This document shows, one piece after another, positions 54,717-64,000 of a stretch of 64,000 nt of DNA (the stretch's first letter is position 1; the number at the start of each line of letters is the position of its first letter). The stretch is from NCBI RefSeq assembly GCF_001039355.2, contig NW_019774558.1, positions 241,400 through 305,399 of the forward strand. The letters run 5' to 3'. The notes under the pieces are model-generated. The model saw only the letters and a program-made list of their open reading frames with translations, did not search any database and was not told the DNA's origin. The position numbers and the translations under genes were made by a program. The stretch comes from Lingula anatina. Its lineage: Eukaryota > Brachiopoda > Lingulata > Lingulida > Lingulidae.

Positions 54717-55979
54717 CTATAGTAAAAAAAAAATAATACAACAAATTATATTATTTATTTTTTTGCGTCAGCAAAATGCTTCTACAGGCTGAGATGGAAA
54801 AATGTGATCCATTTTAGTGTTTCATTCCTTTGCAGTAAGCAGTTCCCCTGACCAATGGCCACATACCTGCAATGACCACCGTCCCCTGGTCAGTTCCTCT
54901 GACCACCACGCTGACATCTATACCAGTATGGCCTGGTGTAGAAATAACTTCCAGATGATTGTCATCTATTTCATATGGAATTCCCTGGAATAATGAAATT
55001 TAAAATAATAATAATGGTAATTTTTTTCTCTCTTATTTCAAAATGTAAAAACTGAAAAAAAATAGTATAAGGTCACATTGTTTAGGCCATCAAAAATTGT
55101 ATTGAACAGTTAAAAAATGTTCTTACAAAAGCCATAGATGTTCAGACAAGATATATACTTAGCAAAACCATTGACAGAATTAGAATCTTGAGAGCATTTT
55201 CAATTCTAAATTCCTCATTTTTACCACACTGTAGTGAAATATACTCAACCTCCAAACAAATTTAACAAATTTTGATGCAATTATTAAGCAATGACAATAC
55301 CCTCTTAAAGTGATGAAATGTGTAAGCATCTTCTTTGTTGATCTCAGTTCCTATAATATGAGTGGCTTTAGTGAACAGATTCAGGTTGCCGACGTGGTCA
55401 CCATGTCCATGGGTTGCAACAAGGTAGTCTATGTCTGAGGGGGTCAAACAATGTTGCTGTAAGGCTGTGGATAAAAATAGATAAATAAATGTTACGAATT
55501 AATTAATAGAAATACATTCCAAAAAAATAATTAAATATTGATAAAATAAATGCATAACACATTTAAGTGACTTCTTTAACACTAAAATATATCTCCTATT
55601 ACAGTTGGCCTTCAAAATTTTCAAAAATGAAATTAAAGACATTAAATGTTATTCGATACAAAATAAATAAAGTAATTGTCAAGTATACTGTAACAAATTT
55701 CCCCCCATTTCAGCTTGCCCTGTAAATTGTTGCAAGAAGAAGAAAATGACCCCTAATGTTTTACAGAGATATTGCTTGCTGCATGGAAGTTATAAATAAG
55801 CCTGAAATTAGCCAGGGAGATATTATTCAAACAGTAGATTTGAAGAGGGAAAGAGGGGTTAATTAATATTCCATACAAACCATTCAGTACGAATTCCTTG
55901 TCCCAGGCATTACCAGGGTCTACTATCACATTATGTGGACCTTTTACTAGAGTGATGGAACAATCTGCCTTGTATAGGC
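54502..55979 (-). CDS. MBLAC1: MBLAC1-like metallo-beta-lactamase domain protein, N-terminal exon missing
   Basis: A metal-dependent hydrolase of the metallo-beta-lactamase fold; human MBLAC1 is reported as a nuclease in histone pre-mRNA processing. Exons on the minus strand: 55881-55979, 55301-55464, 54867-54984 and 54502-54716, all GT-AG with matching phases (about 198 codons). Motifs in order: VIVDPGNAWD, the metal-binding THGHGDHVGN, TPGHTGIDVSVVV with the third histidine, VIAGDLFERAEDLD and the final VPGHGPMFKVPED. Vertebrate MBLAC1 is about 266 residues, so the N-terminal strand and start are missing. No matching exon appears before the N at 56264, so the first exon probably lies in sequence lost at that join. 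Confidence 0.9.
54867..54984 (-). CDS. MBLAC1: MBLAC1 third visible exon
   Basis: The exon encodes GIPYEIDDNHLEVISTPGHT, then GIDVSVVVRGTDQGTVVIAG. It holds the TPGHT histidine. Acceptor TTCCAG, donor GTATGT, phase 1. Confidence 0.9.
55301..55464 (-). CDS. MBLAC1: MBLAC1 second visible exon (HxHxDH motif)
   Basis: The exon encodes LQQHCLTPSDIDYLVATHGH, GDHVGNLNLFTKATHIIGTE and INKEDAYTFHHFKR. THGHGDH is the metal-binding motif. Acceptor ATCCACAG, donor GTATTG, phase 0. Confidence 0.92.
55881..55979 (-). CDS. MBLAC1: MBLAC1 first visible exon
   Basis: The exon encodes LYKADCSITLVKGPHNVIVD then PGNAWDKEFVLN. It enters in phase 1 after an ATTCCTCAG acceptor, so at least one more 5' exon must exist upstream. 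Confidence 0.88.
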
Positions 55980-56055
55980 CTGAGGAATGAATTAAAATAT
56001 ATATATTTATAATTATAATAATGTTGTTGCTATTTATTAATTTAGAAAACTGCAA

Positions 56056-56263
56056 ATAGGTTGTAGTTTTACGTGTGTGTTATAAAAAAGAGAATAAATG
56101 CATAAACATTAAGAACATCAAATGAAGGTAATAGTTTGTATTTAAATAATTTTACAATAGCTAAAGACGAAACCACCGTTACATTAATTATAAATAAATT
56201 AATTAATAAAAATAATAATAAAAACAGTGAGAGTAAAAAAAATGCAACTGCCCAGATAGCAAG
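56056..56263. other. MBLAC1 5' flank or intron up to the contig join
   Basis: AT-rich; no exon found. Expected to hold or lead to the missing MBLAC1 first exon. Confidence 0.5.
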
Positions 56264-56264
56264 N
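56264..56264. other. Single N, contig join before the second 3' block
   Basis: One N separates the MBLAC1 5' flank from 29 bp of unique sequence (containing GTCACGTGAC). From 56294 the sequence repeats 43960 onward. Confidence 0.8.
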
Positions 56265-56757
56265 GGAAGTCACGTGACCGTGGAAAAGACTCTATTAAAA
56301 AGAATTATAATATTATAATTCTTCATATGTAACATCAGTGATGGAATTCTTCACTGAATGATATGAGTTCATCACGCATGATACAGTTACTTTTTTCTGT
56401 CCCATGATCTAGTATATCTATCAGTTATATAAAAATACAAGATGATTACTTGGTTTAACATTTCCTGGCCTTGAGATGACCTCTGACTGATAAAGTTCTA
56501 ATTATTGGTAATGTTTGAGCAGTGTAAGTGGAGTTTTCATGCTGCACTGGTACATAATAATAATTAATTTTTTTTCCTTTGAAAACAAAAAAGATGAAGG
56601 ACAGAATATGTTTACTTGTTGACTGATAATTCATCTTGCACTGATTCAGATTATGAGAAATTGATCTTAATTGTTGATGTTCCTCCTTTTATCTTTCTTG
56701 CCCTGTTTTTGTCTTGATTGTGTGTTGATTTGTGTCCTGTTTTGTTTCTGTTTTGAG

Positions 56758-56838
56758 GTTGGGGAAGGGGACCTCTCAGCTACAACAACCACACCCTCTA
56801 CTGCCAGCTCAGATGATGTCCAGATGCTAGAAGTGTAG
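56758..56838 (+). CDS. SLC9A6: NHE last exon a, second copy
   Basis: Same reading as 44424-44504 ([12 protein letters not shown] to MLEV, stop), with the same acceptor. It is orphaned from upstream exons in this arrangement. Confidence 0.5.
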   Translation, partial: VGEGDLSATTTTPSTASSDDVQMLEV

Positions 56839-56877
56839 CAACTTCCAGAAGAAAAAAAAAACTGACACTGTTTGGTC

Positions 56878-57062
56878 TTTGTTGTGTTGATTGTGATGCT
56901 ATCTCACCTAACACATTAAATGGTCCAGGTTGTATTGGATGGGCCTTGTGCCTCACTTAATACACTCAGTGGTCCTGGTTGTGTTGGTTGTGATGCTGTC
57001 TCACTTAACACATTGAATAGTCCTGGTTGTGTTGGTTGTGATGTTGTGTCTCACCTAACAGT
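56878..57062. repeat. 48-bp minisatellite, second copy, about four units
   Basis: Counterpart of 44539-44822 with two fewer units and a rearranged second unit. Confidence 0.85.
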
Positions 57063-58577
57063 TTAAAAGTGGCATAATACTTCATCTAAAACAGTTGCTG
57101 CTGTTTTCAGTATCCAAGTGTGGGCACATGTACACATGCGCACACACACACACACACACACACGCACACACACAGTGCAAATTAAGTTGCATTCAGTATA
57201 ATGGTATTGATGATAAACACAGGGATGATGACAGTATGAAGTTTTTGTTAGTGTGCAAATGCAATTGACAATAGGTAAAACCTCAAAGATTTACTGCATT
57301 TATCATCATCAAACAAATAGACACAGTGTTTACTACAAAAGCCATTCAGAGAGAATTATACTGAAAAATACGGAAAAAAACTCTTAAAGCAAGTTGTTCA
57401 TGTCAATTTATTTTTTCAGCCACATTTATCAGATTCCAATCTTTCAATTGAAAGCTCCTCAGCCAGTATTACAAAGTGAACTTTATGTAGTTGGTTATCC
57501 TAGTTGAACTATATAAGCTACACCCATTCTCCCTGGACATTTTGTATCCAAGATTGTTCATGAAAATTATTTTTAATATTTATATGTGGAAAAAAGGAAA
57601 TGCTCTGGAGAAACTCAGCAATCACCAAGTTAAAAAAAAAAACATCTGGGTAGACATGGATGTTAAAAAATAAAGACTGGTGTGTTTTAGCTGCATTGGA
57701 GCCTGACATTTTCACCATTTATTAAAGGGTATTAATTACATGACTGAATCATCAATGTGAGCTCTTGTAATTAGTATTATTACCTTCACTCAAGAAAATA
57801 CCGTAATCCCTCTTATCTTTTCAATGTGGAAAATTGTGATTTTTACAAAAATGTGTTTTTTTTAAGTACAATATGTCTTAAAATTAAAACATACTTATTG
57901 ATTGGTGGCTACAAAATTGAAAAGCAGGCTAACATATTGTTTAATTATATGTAGTAAAAACACCACAAATACGCCATAGAAGTTTGATTTTTATGATTTC
58001 TAAATTATGTATCTGAAAGATTGATGATTTTTTCCCATTGAAAAGATTGAATCATTAGCATAGATAAGGTTTATATGGATAATATATACGTGTGTGTTTT
58101 GAAGTCAGGAATGAAGCTCTGACATTACTTACAATATGTATATATGTGTATACATAGTAAATGGTGTAGATATCCATTAGATTAATGGACAGAGCCACCA
58201 CAGAATTAATGGTGTATTTGTCAACAATAAATTTTTATAAAATGAAGTTATTGTATACTTGTGTTCTTGAAGCTTCTGACTATAAATTATATAAAAGCAA
58301 ATGTGGTTAATTTATTAACATAGGACAAAATTGCTGATCTCCAGCTCCATTTTGAGAGTGAGGCAGAAACCAGATTTTTAGAACATAAAGCTGGTTTAGA
58401 GTATAGCTTGCAATTTTTTCACTGACTTTTAGTATGGAAAACCTTTGTGATGGAAGGAAAAGTTTTGAAAAGTGATTTTTTTCTTTTTCTACATAAAATA
58501 TGTAACACACTGTTCTGTTAACTGCCAACTGTTTGAGAAATGGAGAAATGTTATGAATACAGCATTCCACTATGTGT

Positions 58578-58800
58578 TGCCTTTGTTGACTACAAGAAAG
58601 CTTTTGATTCAGTAGAGACCCAGTCTCGTATATAGAAACCTAAAAGACCAAGCATGGATACATTGAGATCTTTAAAGATATGTATACTGATAGCTCTGTG
58701 AAAGTAAAACTATTTGAAAATTTGCACATAAAAACTGGTAGAAATCCAAGGAAATTTGTAACTACTGTAACACCACATCTTAATATTAAATATTATACCT
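58578..58800 (+). mobile_element. LINE reverse-transcriptase fragment, second copy
   Basis: Allelic or duplicated counterpart of 46337-46560, with the [11 protein letters not shown] signature and the same stops. Confidence 0.7.
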
Positions 58801-59007
58801 GGTCCAGTCAATCCCTGAGCAGCAATTGTTTTAAAAAAAGATGACAAAACGAAAATGATAAACAAATGAATGAAGTGTTTGAAGATTTCTATAATCTCTG
58901 TAACAGAAACCTGGATACGAAGGGATATTGTTACAACATATTCTTATTATTAGTGCACTGATTACATTTCAGTTTCAGCTTTATTTGTCATTTTGTTCTT
59001 GTTCCAG

Positions 59008-59052
59008 TTAAATCTAGATGACATCCAGCCTGGAGTTAACACTATTACTTAA
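59008..59052 (+). CDS. SLC9A6: NHE last exon b, second copy
   Basis: Same peptide as 46771-46815 ([14 protein letters not shown]); the one difference (AAT to AAC) is silent. Confidence 0.35.
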   Translation, partial: LNLDDIQPGVNTIT

Positions 59053-59441
59053 TCTTTGAGGTAGCTTTTTGATGAGTTGCTGTGATGACATTGCATTTTG
59101 TTGTTTTTTATTTATTTATTTATTTATTTATTATTATTATTATTATTTTGGTTTATTTTATTATACATGTATATCAACGTAGTTGCCTGAAAATTGCCTG
59201 CTCTGAATTTCAGTGCCATATTTGTGAAACACATGCGAGAAAAAAAAAAAAAAACTTGAGTCTTTTGCTTCACCTGTGTACTGCCTGTCTTTTTGATCCA
59301 GCTTTGCCATATTCTCACTATTATCTGAAAACAATATATGGCAAAGCTCTTCTGAAATTCAGAGTGCAATTTTAATTTGCTTACTAAAATCACTCCAAGC
59401 TTATAACTGTTAGTTTTTTTTTGTTTGTTTTGTTTCTTATT

Positions 59442-59477
<36 letters not shown>

Positions 59478-61108
59478 TATGACTTCATTATAACCACCAC
59501 TGATATTCTTATTGCTAGATGGAATGAATGCAAAACCTGCATTAACAGCCAATAGCTGAGGTAGACGTATATAATAGAGGCTTTTTATTGGATGTAGTAG
59601 TTTAATTTTTACCCAGGTGTTGTCTTGGTGTGGGGTTGATATTGTCTCACATTTGTTATATGAAAGTAAAGGGAATAGAGAGGCTGACAGACAGACAGAC
59701 AGACATATGAACAGACAGACAGAAAGACAAATATAACTATAGAGACGGAGAAACAAAAGGTGTGGAGTGAAAAAAAAAAGGAAAAACAGCCAACTTAGAT
59801 TTTAATTTCTCATAAAAATATTATCCACAACAGTTACACAAATTTTTGTATAACTATTTATGCTCCATCTGAGTTCTGTCATAATAGAATGTTACAAAAC
59901 TTGTATTCCATAAACAGATTTGACAGAGTAGTTTAAAAAATGTTATTTGAAGAATTGAAATTTCAGATTTGAGTTGCTTTTCCTTTTTTTATTCACCCAT
60001 TACATACTGCCTCTGAGTGTCTTTCTGTGCAACAAAATCCTAGCAAGAAAACCATTTAATTCTACCAGTGGCGTGGTTGAAAGTGAAATTCTGTACTGTA
60101 TCCCATTATTTATGTTGTATCAATATATATTTATATTACCTGTATTGTTTTTATTGAATACTTGTCCTCCTTGAAGTATATTGTAGGGTGATTACTGAAT
60201 GTGATAATGTTTACCTGATCACCAGGTGGAAGCATTTACATTGGGATGGGCTTGTCTTGGGACTTAAACTTTTATTTGCGTAAACCTGCCCATATATTTT
60301 TTCATTTTTTCAGTTACATAATCCACTCCCACCCCCCTTTTTTTTCCCACCCAACTACTCTTTTCACAATCTTTGTCCTGGACCAGCACAAACCCTATCA
60401 TACCATTGTTGTATTTCAAATTGCTTTTCATAATTGAGATCATTAAGACAAATATTTTCAAATTTTTTGCAGTCATTGTTTATACACATGCATCAAGTAG
60501 CCACATATTTACACACAAGTCTACATACACTTAAGAAAAATATCTTATACAATATCAGCATATCTCTCTCTCTTTCTCTTTCTATCTCTCGCACCTCTAC
60601 ACATCAAATTCAATTTCTTTTTCAATTACAAGGGATTACTTTATGAGGCTATAGGGGAGGAGGAAGTTAGCTGCCTTTAGCTGTATTTACAGACATATTG
60701 TATACAACTTGATTGAAATGGTTTCCTGTAGGGGGAAGTAAAACTGCGTTTGGGGTAGTTTGAAGGGGTGGTCTCTATTTGGGATATGTTTTCAAAGTGG
60801 TTGAAGGGAAGTTGTGGTTGAAGTTTTGGAAAAGAAATGTCTTATTAAAGCATTTGGATTAAAAGAGAAGACACTGATAGTTTTTTTTTTCATTATTCAT
60901 AATTTATTTTAGGGATAAATATACAAAAAAAAATGGAAATTTAAAAAGTACAATTTTTGTGAAAAAAAATATGATAATTATAGTGAAGTATAGAAAGTCA
61001 TCATTACACAAGTCACCAAACCAGCGATCAAAACGTTGTACAAAATAAATGCAATTTTCATAAATAATAATACACATATTTTGAACTTAATTTCTGTTCC
61101 ATTTACAG

Positions 61109-61213
61109 AGCATGATTGATGACGGTGACCTTGGCCTTGGTGTGGATCGCAGGGATCACAGAATGCAGCCCACGAGAATTTTGATTCCAGGAATTGGAGG
61201 AGATGACGTGTGA
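61109..61213 (+). CDS. SLC9A6: NHE last exon c, second copy
   Basis: Looks identical to 48824-48928 ([11 protein letters not shown] to GGDDV, stop), with the same CATTTACAG acceptor. Confidence 0.55.
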   Translation, partial: SMIDDGDLGLGVDRRDHRMQPTRILIPGIGGDDV

Positions 61214-61222
61214 AACCTCGTC

Positions 61223-61330
61223 ACACCTAACGCAATGTCACATCTGGCATAATGTCACACCTAACACACTATCACACCAAACACAATGTCAGATTTGACA
61301 TACTCTCACACCTAACACACTTTCACACTG
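61223..61330. repeat. TGTCACACCTAACACA minisatellite, second copy
   Basis: Counterpart of 48938-49095, shorter by roughly 50 bp. Confidence 0.8.
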
Positions 61331-61680
61331 TTGCATCTATTACACTGTCCTACTGAACTCACTAGAATTTGGTGTTGTAAATGCAGTGTACTGCAGAACC
61401 TGGGTAAAAATGGCACAGACTGTACAAGCCAAGTGGATAATACATGTAAAACTCTGGCATTGGAGGATGTCAAATACTTTGTGATGCATTTCCTTAATCA
61501 TTCAAACATGTTTTTGCACATGGAGATGTACAGCAAAATTTCATCACTTTTGAAGGATTTGACAGACAGGTTATGCTTTAGTCATCAGGGCTGTTAAATT
61601 CTGATGGTTTTTGTGAAAGAAACAAGGGCTTCGTATTGTGCTTTATGTATGTTATACATATGTAGTGGCTGCAGTGTTAG

Positions 61681-61903
61681 GGTGCATTCCCAGAGATTTA
61701 GATCGATCCAGAGATTTAGATTTAGATCGACCTAACTCCCTGGGGGTTAACGCTAAATTGCAGTCAGCCGAGCGCGCACCATAGTTAATTACCCCCTTAC
61801 AGCTTTTAGTAGGCAGGACAGACGCTTAAGCCGGCTAAGCTGACAGTAATCTAGTGAGACTCCCCACAGGGATAGATCGATCTAAAATCTATGGGAATGG
61901 GGT
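61681..61903. mobile_element. MITE-like element, second copy
   Basis: Counterpart of 49448-49669 with few substitutions. Confidence 0.5.
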
Positions 61904-62034
61904 CTTATTCACATATTGATAATAATGACAAAAATGGATGTTACTTGGATAGCTATCAACACTGGCATTTTTGAGTAGAGGGGAGGGAACCCACTTGTTT
62001 ATTTATATTTGTATTTATTTACTTTATTTGTGTA

Positions 62035-62068
<34 letters not shown>

Positions 62069-64000
62069 GTTTTAAAATGTATTTCTGCCTCCAATGGTTG
62101 GCAAATTTGAATATAAAAATACAATTTCAGAGGGAAAAGTGGAGTGAGGCTCATAGCACCTGTGTCTGCAGTGACAAGAAATAGATTTTAATTATAATAA
62201 AACACACTATGGTGACACCTAAAATAGATTAACATATGAAATAGCTCACACTTGTTCCTAAGAATATACGGATATATGAGGATAATTCTGATTTATATAA
62301 AATAATTAAAAACATGGGAGTTAGTTTTTACGTGATGTACGTGTGTGAATATAAATATACTATGCTGAATGTTGTTGTGTCTGTACATATGGTGATCATA
62401 AGTAATTATCATGGCTCAGTTTATTTTGTATGTATAAATGCACATGCAGGCATGTACTGCATATATGTGATAGTTATCTGCGCTTAGCAGTTGTGTAATT
62501 AATATTTTTTTGAATAGGACTTCTCATTTTAACGAACAAAATGGTATTGATATTATATAATATGTCCACCTAAGTTGTTACTCATACCACATGATATTGC
62601 TTTCTTAATCTTTTAGTAAGGTTTATTGTTATGCGGTCTTAGTATGTTATGAAATAATACACTTTGTTGGTTCATTTTTTTTTTTTTTTTGTCCAAAAAG
62701 TAATTATTATACTTTGTAGTGCCAGTGAACCTGCGGTGTGCTGATAAAATCATTTTATCAAATTTTGTATGCATTTGTTGTAAAATATTATCACATGTAC
62801 ATAATTTAATAAGAGAACTGGCAGTAAGTTATCCAGGAAAAAGTATTCTCTTATTTACGGTGACCGGCTAGCCCAAGAGTAAAAAGAACTGGATTAATAG
62901 GGGAAAAAGATATAGGTCAGCAAATGGCCTGTATGGATATTAATTCGTCTGTAGATGATTGACCACAATGAGGCCGGGACAGTTCTGTATTTTTGTCATC
63001 TTTTATTTTATTTTTTTTCTTTAATTATATGTTATGTATGTATAATTTCTGTATGTATGTACACAATTACTGTTAGGCAATCGGTCTGTGGAAATAATCA
63101 TAGCTGTCAACAAAAATACCTGCAAATTTGTGGAAATCGCTGCAAGAAAAAATAAAGCAGATCTATTTGCATATAAAAATCATTTTAGATTTCTTTATAA
63201 TTGAGCATTTAAACGTGAATTACCCAGGTTTGAATTGTTTAGTGGGTTGATAAGAAATATATGTAAATCCAATCTGAAAGAACATTTTCATGAGAAAAGG
63301 CAATATCACTAATTGGTAAAAAAAAAAAAAAAAAATGAGCAGATTTATTCCCATATAATAAATGTATCTTAATTTTTTTTTACAAGTTATTGAGACCATT
63401 TTTACATGGATTGTCCTGGTTCAAACCGTAAAGTGGGTGTATAAGACATTTTATACAAATAGATTTTGAAAGATTTTCAGGAGAAAAAGCAATATATTTA
63501 ATTGGTTGATCAAATTATTGATAAAACCACAGGAGCTACTCCACTTGAAAATACATATATTCAAAATAAATAAAAATAAAATAAAAAAAATGTGACCATG
63601 AAAAAGTGATGCAAGAGAGATTTTTAGCAGGAAAATTGTGTGATATTGATAAAGTTTTTTTGAGAGGGGGTGTTCTGGCATGTCCTATGTGTAAATTTGA
63701 AATCTTGGGCCTGCAGCCTCCTGCTAGTTACATATTCCTAATATCCATGTTAGCTGTTGTGCATAATTAAATTCTGGTGTTGATTTTGGTGTTAATAATG
63801 TATTATTGCATCATAATTGAAAAAATAACCCATTTTATGCATCGTTTTCTGCTTTGTTTGTACAATGAAAAATTTACAGGTCGGTTGCTGAGACTAGTCG
63901 ATAACAACCCCGAGTGCGAAGAAAATTAACAACTCACTTCATTCCGGTCTAAACAACGACTGAAACTAAATACAACTTTATTCCATCCACATACTGGCAC

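Larger units (their letters stand above)
56294..64000 (+). repeat. Second copy of the NHE 3' region (matches 43960-51742)
   Basis: Collinear with 43960-51742 to the window end, at about 1-3 percent divergence by eye. It carries copies of last exons a (56758-56838), b (59008-59052) and c (61109-61213), the minisatellites, the LINE fragment and the MITE. No exons 1-17 precede it and it follows an N, so it is probably an allelic contig. Confidence 0.85.

Noticed and set aside
59124-59756. 210-codon minus-strand frame in the second 3' block
   Set aside because: Built from poly-T/poly-A, ATT and GACA repeats; the counterpart in the first copy is broken.
1-64000. CRISPR arrays, bacterial operons, tRNA and rRNA genes
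   Set aside because: The repeats lack CRISPR spacing and spacers, the DNA is clearly eukaryotic, and I saw no cloverleaf or rRNA signature by eye; a tRNA scan was not possible.

Overview
The window is animal nuclear DNA. It is AT-rich, its genes are split by GT-AG introns of tens to thousands of bases, and it is full of microsatellites, minisatellites and small inverted-repeat transposons. The PINCH and Na+/H+ exchanger proteins, the compact but intron-rich genes and the abundant TACATGTA-like and microsatellite tracts suggest a marine lophotrochozoan, most likely a mollusc. That taxon is an inference with modest confidence.

Layout. (1) About 160-24,069, minus strand: the 5' two thirds of a PINCH gene (LIMS1/LIMS2 family; LIM1 to the start of LIM4). 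The rest lies off the left edge. The core exons sit at 160-2,391. Two alternative exons for the first half of LIM1 follow (3,756-3,875 and 5,499-5,606). Farther upstream are several candidate alternative first exons (18,817; 20,905; 22,072; 24,059), all ending in the same splice phase. The long 5' introns hold most of the mobile elements. (2) 24,413-48,928, plus strand: an organellar-type Na+/H+ exchanger (SLC9A6/7/9 family) with 17 constitutive coding exons and three candidate alternative last exons. It is head-to-head with PINCH across about 340 bp. Two of its introns are textbook U12-type introns, one AT-AC and one GT-AG. (3) About 52,000-53,300, minus strand: exon-like fragments that I cannot assign. 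(4) 54,502-55,979, minus strand: four exons of an MBLAC1-like metallo-beta-lactamase-fold protein, with the N-terminal exon missing. (5) 56,294-64,000: a second, slightly diverged copy of 43,960-51,742, carrying the exchanger's three alternative last exons again.

Assembly. Single-base Ns at 29,712 and 56,264 mark the starts of two duplicated blocks (exchanger exons 2-6 and the exchanger 3' end). Splicing exon 6 to the second exon 2 would break the reading frame. The simplest reading is unmerged allelic contigs of a heterozygous animal, not real tandem duplications. If so, the copies show standing variation: a presence/absence MITE with target-site duplication, a minisatellite of different unit number, and microsatellite length changes.

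Function. PINCH is an adaptor at integrin adhesions (ILK-PINCH-parvin). The exchanger alkalinises endosomes. MBLAC1 is a metal-dependent hydrolase family. They do not form a pathway. The most interesting points are the alternative LIM1 exons of PINCH, the pair of U12 introns in the exchanger, and a 2.8-kb palindrome built from about 180-bp repeat units inside a PINCH intron.
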